From Methylococcaceae bacterium (GTDB lineage Bacteria > Pseudomonadota > Gammaproteobacteria > Methylococcales > Methylomonadaceae), in the NCBI GenBank assembly GCA_013140465.1, contig JABFST010000313.1:1-11973 (forward strand): 11,973 nucleotides of DNA. Direction: 5' to 3'. Below the pieces are notes generated by a model. The model made no database searches and was not told the DNA's origin. It was given only the letters and a program-made list of their open reading frames with translations. Both the position numbers and the translations under genes were made by a program. Shown here piece after piece: positions 1-7,267 of this stretch (position 1 is the first letter of the stretch; each line of letters begins with the position of its first letter).

Positions 1-2
1 GT

Positions 3-425
3 TACTTTGTGAACCCCATTAGCGCAGCCGAGGCATCACGCCGCCACAGCAGCTCGCATCACCAAGCCCAACACAGCAAACATAAAACCAGCAGCCACCG
101 CCAATCGGCATCATGGTACGGCGCCGATTTTCACGGCAAAAAAACCGCCAATGGTGAACGCTTTAATATGTACGCGATGACTGCGGCGCACCGCTCCTTG
201 CCCTTATCTTCTTACGCAGAAGTCACTAACCTTAAAAACCACCGCAGCGTCATCGTGCGCATCAATGACCGTGGCCCTTTCCACGGCAAACGGGCTATGG
301 ACTTATCCTACGCTGCCGCTAAAGAGCTGGGCATTAAAGGTACCGGGTCGGTACGCATCAAACCCCTAGGCAGTGGCCTATCCTTGGCACAACTCATCCG
401 CAACAAACTCAACAAACCTAGCTAA
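3..425 (+). CDS. rlpA: RlpA-like septal ring lytic transglycosylase (5' end probably outside window)
   Basis: Double-psi beta-barrel protein of the RlpA family, which in Pseudomonas cleaves naked (denuded) glycan strands in the periplasm at the septum. Numbered from the GTG at 9, the protein has 138 residues: a Ser/His-rich linker (10-33), then the barrel (about 34-118) with ASWYG, TANGE, TAAH and NDRGPF motifs. E50, H61 and D87 have the same spacing as the residues I recall as catalytic in P. aeruginosa RlpA (E120, H131, D157). There is no SPOR domain. The frame is open to the left edge (TAC TTT before the GTG), and the stretch around NPISAAEA looks like the end of a signal peptide, so the real start is probably upstream and GTG 9 a default only. 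It converges on the neighbouring minus-strand gene with 37 bases between stops. Family assignment is strong; the enzymatic activity is inferred. Confidence 0.88.
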   Translation, partial: YFVNPISAAEASRRHSSSHHQAQHSKHKTSSHRQSASWYGADFHGKKTANGERFNMYAMTAAHRSLPLSSYAEVTNLKNHRSVIVRINDRGPFHGKRAMDLSYAAAKELGIKGTGSVRIKPLGSGLSLAQLIRNKLNKPS

Positions 426-459
426 AACCTATGACCAAGCCTTGCTGACAGGGTTTTAG
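422..459. terminator. possible bidirectional terminator between convergent genes
   Basis: A perfect 8-bp inverted repeat, CTAAAACC (422-429) and GGTTTTAG (452-459), lies between the ends of the rlpA-like gene and the convergent cyclotransferase-like gene and includes the rlpA stop codon. The A/T tracts within the arms would supply U-runs in both directions. The 22-base loop and low-GC stem are poor for a classical intrinsic terminator, so the call rests mainly on position. Confidence 0.35.
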
Positions 460-462
460 GCG

Positions 463-882
463 TTACGCAAAATCCTGTCTTTGGCGGTCATAGCTGCCAT
501 AGTTGCCGGACATAATCGCGTCCAGACCACTGACATCGCGCTGGTACAAATACACCCAAGCCCACACAAAGCCGCCGCCTAGCTTGATGACCCGCTGTGT
601 GCGCCGATATTCATGCGGCTCGGGAAAACCTGCGCTACATTCTTCATACTCATCCAATTTTGCCAGCAGTGGCTCGGGGTCAGGCAAGACATAAACCTCG
701 CCAAACACTTGGTCATGGCTATCATAAGACTCGACCGCCGCCGGATAACCGCCTAGGTCATACAATTTTCCGCACAAAGAACCCATCGAATAAAACCGTG
801 CCTGATCGGCCAATAGTGCATGTTGGCTACCCATAATATCTTTACGCAACGTGCCGTATACAAAAAGATAATCCGTCATCAT
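463..882 (-). CDS. gamma-glutamylcyclotransferase-like (GGCT/YtfP/AIG2 fold) protein
   Basis: Small cytosolic protein of 139 residues in the GGCT-like superfamily, whose members release 5-oxoproline from gamma-glutamyl amines or peptides; some members have other or unknown substrates. The substrate-loop motif YGTLR is at residues 9-13 and the probable catalytic glutamate lies in the LDEYEE segment (76-81). A GELY/GEVY-like strand (61-64) and a C-terminal Trp/Tyr-rich strand (VWAWVYLYQR) complete the fold. I chose the ATG at 882, not the upstream ATG at 912, because it overlaps the ychJ stop as ATGA, has a GGCAGGG sequence just upstream, and places YGTLR near the N-terminus as is usual. It is the last gene of the minus-strand run and is probably translationally coupled to ychJ. 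The true substrate cannot be read from the sequence. Confidence 0.85.
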   Translation of the reverse strand: MMTDYLFVYGTLRKDIMGSQHALLADQARFYSMGSLCGKLYDLGGYPAAVESYDSHDQVFGEVYVLPDPEPLLAKLDEYEECSAGFPEPHEYRRTQRVIKLGGGFVWAWVYLYQRDVSGLDAIMSGNYGSYDRQRQDFA

Positions 883-1379
883 GACCCTGCCGATGCGTCT
901 TTGCCGCAACAACGTTTAAACTTTTTGCCGCTGCCACAGGCACAAGGGGCATTTTGCCCATGCAATACAGGCTGGCCTACCTTGGCAATACCCTTCAGTG
1001 TGCCGTCCGAATAAAACCAACGCCCGTTAAGCTTGGTGAAGCGGCTGATTTCGTGCAACACCTGCTCTTCGCCAGCTTGCTCAAAATATGCCTTAAACTC
1101 CACAACACCTTTGCTGTCCTTAAGGCCGCCCTGTTTAGTCGCGATAATTTCCAAGCGTTGCCACACCACATTTTCCTTAGAAAAATCGATGCTCTTAGGG
1201 CGTTTATTAAGCACCCATGTCGCTTGTAAATAGTCGCCATCGCGCAAAGCATAGGCACTATAGCGCGAACGCATTAACGCCTCGGCAGTGGCGGGGATTT
1301 TTTCGCCGCTATGGAAGGCCCCGCAACACTGGGAATAAGCCAAACCAGAGCCGCAAAGACAAGGGGTTACAGTGTCCAA
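879..1379 (-). CDS. ychJ: YchJ family protein with two SEC-C metal-binding motifs
   Basis: 166-residue protein of the YchJ (UPF0225) family. It has a SEC-C zinc-binding motif at each end: C7-x-C9-GSG followed by C18-C19, and C146-x-C148-GSG followed by C157-C158. Between them is an NTF2-like core (about 30-130) with the family signature of RSRYSAYALRDGDYLQATW followed by VVEFKAYF. SEC-C motifs bind zinc and also occur at the end of SecA; the cellular job of YchJ is not established. The start is TTG: it has a well-spaced AAGGA site 7 bases upstream and gives an N-terminus (MDTVTPCLCGSG) like known YchJ proteins, while the next ATG (residue 36) would remove the first zinc motif. The 3' end overlaps the next gene as ATGA. 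Confidence 0.93.
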   Translation of the reverse strand: MDTVTPCLCGSGLAYSQCCGAFHSGEKIPATAEALMRSRYSAYALRDGDYLQATWVLNKRPKSIDFSKENVVWQRLEIIATKQGGLKDSKGVVEFKAYFEQAGEEQVLHEISRFTKLNGRWFYSDGTLKGIAKVGQPVLHGQNAPCACGSGKKFKRCCGKDASAGS

Positions 1380-1386
1380 GACGGTG

Positions 1387-1391
1387 TCCTT
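1387..1391 (-). promoter_or_regulatory. Shine-Dalgarno site supporting the TTG start of ychJ
   Basis: AAGGA on the minus strand, 7 bases before the TTG at 1379. It is the main reason for accepting a rare start codon for this gene. Confidence 0.6.
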
Positions 1392-1427
1392 AAAGTTATG
1401 CTATGAAAAGGGAAGGTAAACGTATGT

Positions 1428-2741
1428 TTAAATGTCTATCAGCAAGCGGTTATGGTCAGACGCTTCCATCAACGCGCGAAAATGTTCGACCGCCGCCAGA
1501 AACGGTTGTTGGTGGCTAATATCGGGCAACAAATAATGCCCGTTATAATCAATGGCACTGATGACATAAGCGATGGTGAGGGCATGGCTATCGACGGCGG
1601 GTTGATATATGGCCTCGTCTTGTTCCGCCACCCTAAATTCAGCAATAATTTGGCTCGCCAATAAAGTCATCAAGACGGGCTGGATAATCGCAATCGGCAT
1701 CAACAAGCGGTTGGAGATGTCGGTGGCGGTTAGGGCTTTATTTGGCGCGATAAAATTATGGACAATCAAATGCGTAATTTGCAAGGCGATGACTTTTTTT
1801 AAGGCCAAGCTTAAGCCGCAATAGCGGTTATTGTTGCGGTGCAACTCGTAGTTTTGGATAAAAAAGGCGATTTGGGCACCAAACAACACTATCATCCAAC
1901 CGATTTGCAGCCACACCACAAATAAGGGCAAGGCCGCAAAACTGCCGTAGATGGCGTTGTAATTAGACGCGCCCAATTGTAGGCTTAAATACGCCAACTG
2001 CGACGCGTGGTATAACAGCCCCGTCACGATACCCGCAATAATGCCCGCGCGATAACTTATCTTATGGTTGGGCATAAAAATCAGCGTAAACGAAAATAAT
2101 GCAATCATTAACACTAACGGCGACAAACCCAATAGTTTTAGCACTAACCAAGTGCCCGCGTCGGGCAATTGGATGATTTTAATCAACCACGTTATTTGGG
2201 TATTCAAGAAGACCGTAATACTGCCGGATGCAATCAGGATAATAGGCGCCAATAACATCAGCGATAAATAATCGCTAAATTTTCGGCTAAACGATCGGCC
2301 CTTGGCAATTTTCCAAATGGCATTAAACGACTCTTCAATATTGCCTATCACATTAATGACGGTCCAAAACAAGACCACAATACCAATACCCGCGACCATG
2401 CCGCCTTTGGTGCTGTCCAACAAATTTTGCGCAAAGCTGATGAGTTGTAACACCATGCCGTCTTGTGGCGGGGCTTGCTCTAATAGCCGCTGTTCCAACA
2501 CCGTCTCAAAACCAAAACCTTTGGCGATACCAAACAACATCGCAATAATCGGCACTATCGACAAAATGCTATACAGCGTTAAGGCCGAAGCCCGCAACGG
2601 GCAAAGGTCGCGGGTAAAACCCTGTACCGACAAATAAGCTATTTTTAGGGCCCGCACGGCAAAAGCGGGCAACAGCGGCAACTTGCTTTCCTCTATTTGC
2701 CACAAGTCTTCATTAATAAAGCGGATGAATTTGACCGTCAT
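1428..2741 (-). CDS. YihY/BrkB family inner-membrane protein
   Basis: 437-residue integral membrane protein of the YihY/BrkB family, once wrongly named RNase BN. About six membrane segments can be picked out near residues 52-72, 115-132, 157-178, 199-223, 232-254 and 269-296. The family hallmark runs from YNAIYGSFAALPLF to WLQIGWMIVLFGAQ (261-290). A soluble tail of roughly 140 residues (300-437) follows; E. coli YihY (about 290 residues) lacks it, but many proteobacterial members have it. The molecular function is not settled; transport or envelope roles have been suggested. The ATG has an AGGG/GGGCAGGG purine tract about 10 bases upstream. It starts 34 bases after the DUF3240 stop with no clear terminator between, so read-through from the metal-efflux genes is possible. 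A functional link to metal export is only inference. Confidence 0.92.
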   Translation of the reverse strand: MTVKFIRFINEDLWQIEESKLPLLPAFAVRALKIAYLSVQGFTRDLCPLRASALTLYSILSIVPIIAMLFGIAKGFGFETVLEQRLLEQAPPQDGMVLQLISFAQNLLDSTKGGMVAGIGIVVLFWTVINVIGNIEESFNAIWKIAKGRSFSRKFSDYLSLMLLAPIILIASGSITVFLNTQITWLIKIIQLPDAGTWLVLKLLGLSPLVLMIALFSFTLIFMPNHKISYRAGIIAGIVTGLLYHASQLAYLSLQLGASNYNAIYGSFAALPLFVVWLQIGWMIVLFGAQIAFFIQNYELHRNNNRYCGLSLALKKVIALQITHLIVHNFIAPNKALTATDISNRLLMPIAIIQPVLMTLLASQIIAEFRVAEQDEAIYQPAVDSHALTIAYVISAIDYNGHYLLPDISHQQPFLAAVEHFRALMEASDHNRLLIDI

Positions 2742-2775
2742 GTTTTCGCCCTGCCCTTAGGCATTCAGCACAGCC

Positions 2776-3081
2776 TTAAAGCACGCCATTGGCGATTACT
2801 GGCAACACCCAGTATTGTATCCCCGAGCCGCTAAATTCTTGGCGCAATTGCGCCAACAACGCGGGCAGTTCGTCTTTAGGGACATACATCTGAAAGCGCA
2901 CCCGCTTTTGCCGTCCGGTCACTTGTTCGGCTAATGACAAACCTTGATTCTCATGATGATGGGCATACACCTGAAAACTGCTAAAGCCATGTTCGGATTC
3001 CAGCAATAACAAATTGTCCACCATCATTTCTTCAAGGCTAGGCGGAATGTTTAGGGTGACTAAATATTCTTCGTTGCTCAT
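2776..3081 (-). CDS. DUF3240 family protein, small ferredoxin-like accessory of the metal RND operon
   Basis: 101-residue cytosolic protein matching, by recognition, the DUF3240 family, which is typically encoded next to CzcA/CusA-type pumps. The pattern of an N-terminal strand (YLVTLNIPP), a helix rich in Leu/Glu, a central strand and a loop with EQVTGRQKRVRFQMYVP (52-68) suggests a ferredoxin-like fold related to CutA/PII-like proteins. A His triplet with a following Glu (H41-H43, E44) just before that loop could bind metal. There is no signal peptide. The ATG overlaps the pump stop codon as ATGA, with AGGAG 8 bases upstream, so its synthesis is coupled to the pump. A role as sensor or regulator of pump activity fits the context but is inferred; no activity is known to me for this family. 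Confidence 0.85.
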   Translation of the reverse strand: MSNEEYLVTLNIPPSLEEMMVDNLLLLESEHGFSSFQVYAHHHENQGLSLAEQVTGRQKRVRFQMYVPKDELPALLAQLRQEFSGSGIQYWVLPVIANGVL

Positions 3082-6000
3082 GCTTTCTGCTCCTGGGCGA
3101 TACCGTAGCCTTTAAACAATATCGGCAATAAAAATAAGGTTAAAAACGTAGACGACACCAAACCGCCTATCACCACTATCGCCAACGGACGTTGGATTTC
3201 CGAACCGGGGCCAGTCGCAAACAACAGCGGAATCAAACCAAACGCGGCAATGCTGGCGGTCATCAGCACCGGGCGTAAGCGCCGTGCCGAACCGATAGTC
3301 ACAACCTTCACGATGTCCATGCCTGTGGCGAGCAGTTGGTTAAAATAACTCACCATCACTACACCATTAAGTACGGCGATACCTAGCAAAGCAATAAAAC
3401 CCACCGAAGCGGGTACGGACAAATATTCGCCCGATGCCCACAAGGCAAACACACCGCCGACCATCGCCAAAGGGATGTTGGACAACACCAACACAGCTTG
3501 GCGCACCGAACCAAAAGTGGAAAACAACAGCAAGAAAATCAAACCTAAGGACACCGGCACGACCACCGACAAGGTGGCGGCTGCGCGTTGTTGGTTTTCA
3601 AACTGCCCGCCAAATTCCACCGTATAACCAATCGGCAGTTGCACTTTGTCGGCAACGGCTTTGCGGGCTTCATCAACAAAGCCGACTAAATCGCGGTCTT
3701 GGACATTGCTGCGCACGACCACAAAACGCTGCCCGCGCTCCCTACCCACCGACACTACGCCTTCCACTTTTTCTATTTTGGCGATGGCGGTGACAGGAAC
3801 ATGCCCACCATTAGGCAAGGTGATTTGCAGGTTGTCAAAGTTGGCAGTGGTGCTTTGCCCACGCAAAATCAGCGGTGTGCGCTTAATGCCTTCTTGCACT
3901 ACGCCTAGGTTTAAGCCTTCGATTTGGGTGCGCAATAAGGTTTCGATGCTGTCACTGTCCAAACCCAAACGTCCGGCTGCCAAACGGTCAATCGTCAGTT
4001 GTAAAAACTGCATCCCGTTATTTTGTTTGGCAAACACATCGCTAGACCCCGTTATGCTTTTTAACACCTCGGCGATTTCATTGCCTTTTTGGTTTAACAC
4101 CGCCAAATCGGCACCGAACAGTTTAACCGCAACATCGCCGCGCGTGCCGGTAAGCATTTCTGACACCCGCATTTCGATGGGTTGGGTAAAACCAAAAGCT
4201 ATGCCCGGCGTTGCCGCCATCACGGTACGGATGTTTTCAATCAAGGCTTCTTTATTGGCGGCTTGCCATTGCTCTTTGGGCTTAAGCACTAAAAAGGTAT
4301 CGGTTTCATTCAGCCCCATGGGGTCTAAACCTAGCTCATCGGAGCCGACACGCGAAACAATCGTGGCAATTTCAGGGATATTTTTCAGCAAGTTTTTTTG
4401 CACTTGCCCATCTAAGGCGACCGATTGCGCCAAGGTAATCGACGGCAATTTCTCTAGCTGGACAATAATGTCGCCTTCATCCAAAGTCGGCATAAAGGTG
4501 CTGCCGATTTGGGTAAACACCACCGCCGTCACCACCAACAACGCGCCCGCCGCGACAAACACTTTTTTGCCGTTCGCCAAGCACCACAACAACGCGGGCT
4601 GATAGGCTTTTTGCAATTGTCTGGGTAGCCACGGTTCTTCATGCGACACTTCTTTCAGCAAGTACGAAGCGATCACCGGAATCACCGTCAGCGACAAGAT
4701 TAACGAGCCACTGAGCGCAAACACAATGGTTAAGGCCACAGGCGTAAATAACTTGCCTTCCAAGCCTTGCAAGGTCAGCAGCGGCAAAAATACGATGATG
4801 ATAATCAAGATACCAGAGGTGACGGGCTTAGCCACTTCGCAAGTGGCGCGGTAGATCACATGCAAACGCGGCAAGCGTTTGGCGGTTTCTACATGTGCCA
4901 AATGGGTGATGAGGTTTTCCACCACCACCACTGCCGCATCGACCAACATGCCTATCGCTATCGCCAAGCCGCCCAAACTCATTAAGTTGGCGGACATCCC
5001 CATTGCTTTCATCAGAATAAAGGTGAACAAGGCCGCCAAGGGCAAGGCCAAAGCCACCACCACTGCCGCGCGGATATTGCCCAAAAACAACAGCAATAAC
5101 ACCACAACCAAGGCTATCGCTTCCAATAAGGCGTGCAACACCGTGTCCACAGCTTTGTCCACCAAGTTGCCACGGTTATAAAACACCTTGGCCTCTACGC
5201 CTTTAGGAAACCCCTTGCTGATTTCGGCAAGTTTTTTCTCCAGGCCGACAATGGTTTGTCGGGCATTCGCGCCGCGCAAACTCAGCACCAAGCCAGTAAC
5301 GGCTTCACCTTCGCCGTTTTTGCTGACCGCACCATAACGGGTTAACGCGCCAATCGTGACTTCCGCGACATCACCTACGGTAATCGGCGTGCCGTTTTTA
5401 TTATCGACGACGATAGTGCTGACATCCGCCAAGGTTTTAATACGGCCTTCGGCGCGGACGATCAGGGCTTCTTCGCCGTCGGTCATCCGTCCAGCGCCAT
5501 CATTGCGGTTGTTGCTTTGTAAGGCGAAAATCAGTTTGTCCATACTGATGCCGCGTGCCGACAAGCGGGTGTTGTCGGGGATGACCGCGAAACTTCTGAC
5601 CACGCCACCTAGCGAGTTGACATCCGCCACACCCGGCACGGTACGCAAGGCCGGACGGATCACCCAATCCAACAAGCTACGGCGTTCCATTAAGCTTAAA
5701 CCCCCGCCCTCAACCGTAAACATAAACATTTCGCCCAAGGGCGTAGTCATCGGCGCAATACCGCCTTCGACCCCTGCGGGCAAATTGCCCCACAAGGTAT
5801 TCAGGCGTTCGGCAATTTGCTGACGCGCCCAAAAAATATCCGTGCCTTCGGCAAAATCCACGGTAATGTCGGTTAAGGCGTATTTGGCTATCGACCGCAA
5901 CATGGTTTGGTGCGGGATGCCTAACAACTCAACTTCTATCGGCGCGGTAATTCTGGCTTCAACTTCTTCGGGGGTCATGCCCGCCGCTTTGACAATAATT

Positions 6001-6140
6001 TTAACTTGGGTGGGCGACACTTCTGGAAACGCATCAATAGGAATGCTGGTAAACGCCTGATAACCCGCACCCGCCAATAACAACACTACGATCAACATCA
6101 ACAGCCGTTGACCTAGCGCAAAGCGAATCAAGCCAGCCAT
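3078..6140 (-). CDS. CusA/CzcA family heavy-metal efflux RND transporter
   Basis: 1020-residue inner-membrane pump, close to the usual length of about 1040 for heavy-metal RND proteins. It exchanges protons for metal ions taken from periplasm or cytosol and hands them to the adaptor and outer channel. TM1 is near 10-30; the large periplasmic loop 1 is about 31-335; TM2-6 cluster at 336-495; loop 2 is about 550-865; and a second TM block ends near 1010. The TM4 proton-relay motif is AIGMLVDAAVVVVEN (395-409) with D401 and E408; the extra Asp of CzcA's DFG is replaced by A395. FMPTLDEGD (549-557) and the FTQPIEMR segment are typical of the family. By alignment from memory the CusA methionine triad is replaced by Q561, E661 and Asn, so Cu/Ag specificity is not supported; Zn, Co, Cd or Ni remain possible. 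It starts in a TAATG overlap with the adaptor, behind a GGGGGAG site. Confidence 0.96.
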   Translation of the reverse strand: MAGLIRFALGQRLLMLIVVLLLAGAGYQAFTSIPIDAFPEVSPTQVKIIVKAAGMTPEEVEARITAPIEVELLGIPHQTMLRSIAKYALTDITVDFAEGTDIFWARQQIAERLNTLWGNLPAGVEGGIAPMTTPLGEMFMFTVEGGGLSLMERRSLLDWVIRPALRTVPGVADVNSLGGVVRSFAVIPDNTRLSARGISMDKLIFALQSNNRNDGAGRMTDGEEALIVRAEGRIKTLADVSTIVVDNKNGTPITVGDVAEVTIGALTRYGAVSKNGEGEAVTGLVLSLRGANARQTIVGLEKKLAEISKGFPKGVEAKVFYNRGNLVDKAVDTVLHALLEAIALVVVLLLLFLGNIRAAVVVALALPLAALFTFILMKAMGMSANLMSLGGLAIAIGMLVDAAVVVVENLITHLAHVETAKRLPRLHVIYRATCEVAKPVTSGILIIIIVFLPLLTLQGLEGKLFTPVALTIVFALSGSLILSLTVIPVIASYLLKEVSHEEPWLPRQLQKAYQPALLWCLANGKKVFVAAGALLVVTAVVFTQIGSTFMPTLDEGDIIVQLEKLPSITLAQSVALDGQVQKNLLKNIPEIATIVSRVGSDELGLDPMGLNETDTFLVLKPKEQWQAANKEALIENIRTVMAATPGIAFGFTQPIEMRVSEMLTGTRGDVAVKLFGADLAVLNQKGNEIAEVLKSITGSSDVFAKQNNGMQFLQLTIDRLAAGRLGLDSDSIETLLRTQIEGLNLGVVQEGIKRTPLILRGQSTTANFDNLQITLPNGGHVPVTAIAKIEKVEGVVSVGRERGQRFVVVRSNVQDRDLVGFVDEARKAVADKVQLPIGYTVEFGGQFENQQRAAATLSVVVPVSLGLIFLLLFSTFGSVRQAVLVLSNIPLAMVGGVFALWASGEYLSVPASVGFIALLGIAVLNGVVMVSYFNQLLATGMDIVKVVTIGSARRLRPVLMTASIAAFGLIPLLFATGPGSEIQRPLAIVVIGGLVSSTFLTLFLLPILFKGYGIAQEQKA

Positions 6141-7267
6141 TATTCATCTCCCCCCAAACCTAGCCAAGTGGCTTTTAACGCCACTGCACCACTCACCGCC
6201 AAGTCTTCGTCTCCGGTAAAATCGCCGCTGATGATGGATGCGTCGGCTTGCTTGCCTATGATGTCCACTACGCTGGCCTTAAAACCTTTAGGCGTGCGGA
6301 TAAACACATAGGATTTGCCTTCATGCTGGGCAATCGCAGTGTTAGGCACTTTATATGCGGTTTGGGCGATGGTTTGGATGATTTGAGTGTTGACGGTTTG
6401 CCCCGGGCGCACGACTTGCGCATCGGCTGCCGCCGTTTGCTTGTCGATAACGGCACGCGCCATCAGGGTTTGGTTTTCGGGGTTGACGCTTTGGCCTAAC
6501 AGCGTAATCGTGGCACTGACCGCAGAATTGTCGATCAGCACTTGGTCGCCGACTTTTACGCTGCCGATACGTTCATGGGGAATGTTCAGCTCTAACCAGA
6601 GTTCATCTAAATTCGCCACCCGATACAAGGGCGCCAGAATGTCGATACGCGCCCCTGCCACTGCCATGCGTTCTATCACCACTCCGGTAATCGGGGCATA
6701 CAGCGTGAGCTGGCTGCTTAAGCGGTGGCTTTTGCCCAATTGCGTGATGTCCCGGTCGGACATGCCCGCGATTTCCAGCAACTGCCGATGTTCGTCGGTT
6801 TCCGATACAAACGCGTTATATTGGCTCAGGGTTTCTTGCCAACGCCGATTGGCAATCACGCCTTCCGCCAGCAATTTTTTATCGCGCTGAAAACTTAACG
6901 CGCCTAATTGCATTTCGCTTAAGGCTTTTAGGTAGTTACGCTGCATCGACAACAGTTCGGGGCTGTTGATTTGCGCCAACACTGCGCCTTTTTTAACGCT
7001 ATCGCCTGTTGCGGCAGTGAGTTGGGTAATTAATCCGGCTTGTGCAGCACTGACAATAAACTCTTTGCTGGCAGGAATCACCACTTTTGCGGGCGCGGTC
7101 AGCAACGGGATTTGTTTGGCTGGGCTGAGTTTGCCCAAGGTGACACCGAGGTTGTTAAATTGGTCGGCGGCTATGTCAACAGCCGTATCGGCATAAACGG
7201 GCAGCACGCCCAGCACGGCAGTTAATAGCAACGCCGCCGTTTGCGTTAATACACGCTTGGTTATCAT
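6140..7267 (-). CDS. periplasmic adaptor (membrane fusion) subunit of the metal RND pump, CzcB-like
   Basis: 375-residue adaptor that bridges the RND pump and the outer-membrane channel. A signal peptide (residues 1-26, ending PVYA before DTAV) is followed by a first lipoyl half (about 71-104, GLITQLTAATGDSVKKG), an alpha-helical hairpin (about 105-183), the second lipoyl half (about 184-215, LTLYAPITGVVIERMAVAGARI), a beta-barrel (about 218-300) and a membrane-proximal domain to the end. The adaptor lacks the His-rich N-terminal region of some CzcB proteins and the Met-rich start of CusB, again leaving the metal unclear. The start ATG overlaps the channel-gene stop as ATGA and has AGGAG 7 bases upstream; the stop overlaps the pump start as TAATG. 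Assignment to the metal-efflux adaptor class comes from sequence style and neighbours. Confidence 0.93.
   Translation of the reverse strand: MITKRVLTQTAALLLTAVLGVLPVYADTAVDIAADQFNNLGVTLGKLSPAKQIPLLTAPAKVVIPASKEFIVSAAQAGLITQLTAATGDSVKKGAVLAQINSPELLSMQRNYLKALSEMQLGALSFQRDKKLLAEGVIANRRWQETLSQYNAFVSETDEHRQLLEIAGMSDRDITQLGKSHRLSSQLTLYAPITGVVIERMAVAGARIDILAPLYRVANLDELWLELNIPHERIGSVKVGDQVLIDNSAVSATITLLGQSVNPENQTLMARAVIDKQTAAADAQVVRPGQTVNTQIIQTIAQTAYKVPNTAIAQHEGKSYVFIRTPKGFKASVVDIIGKQADASIISGDFTGDEDLAVSGAVALKATWLGLGGDE

Noticed and set aside
463..912. Upstream ATG at 912 for the cyclotransferase-like gene
   Set aside because: It would add ten basic residues translated from inside ychJ; the ATG at 882 makes a typical ATGA overlap.
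1417..1430. Possible terminator after the YihY/BrkB gene (TAAAC-GTAT-GTTTA)
   Set aside because: The stem is only 5 AT-rich base pairs and includes the stop codon; the pyrimidine tract that follows is not a U-run.
3646..4602. 318-codon plus-strand ORF
   Set aside because: It is entirely antisense to the RND pump gene, has no domain I recognise, and is of the kind produced by codon bias in a long gene on the other strand.
5356..5823. 155-codon plus-strand ORF
   Set aside because: Antisense to the N-terminal half of the pump gene; Ser/Thr/Pro-rich low-complexity composition and no ribosome binding site.
6387..6890. 167-codon plus-strand ORF
   Set aside because: Antisense to the adaptor gene, which has clear domains and a signal peptide.
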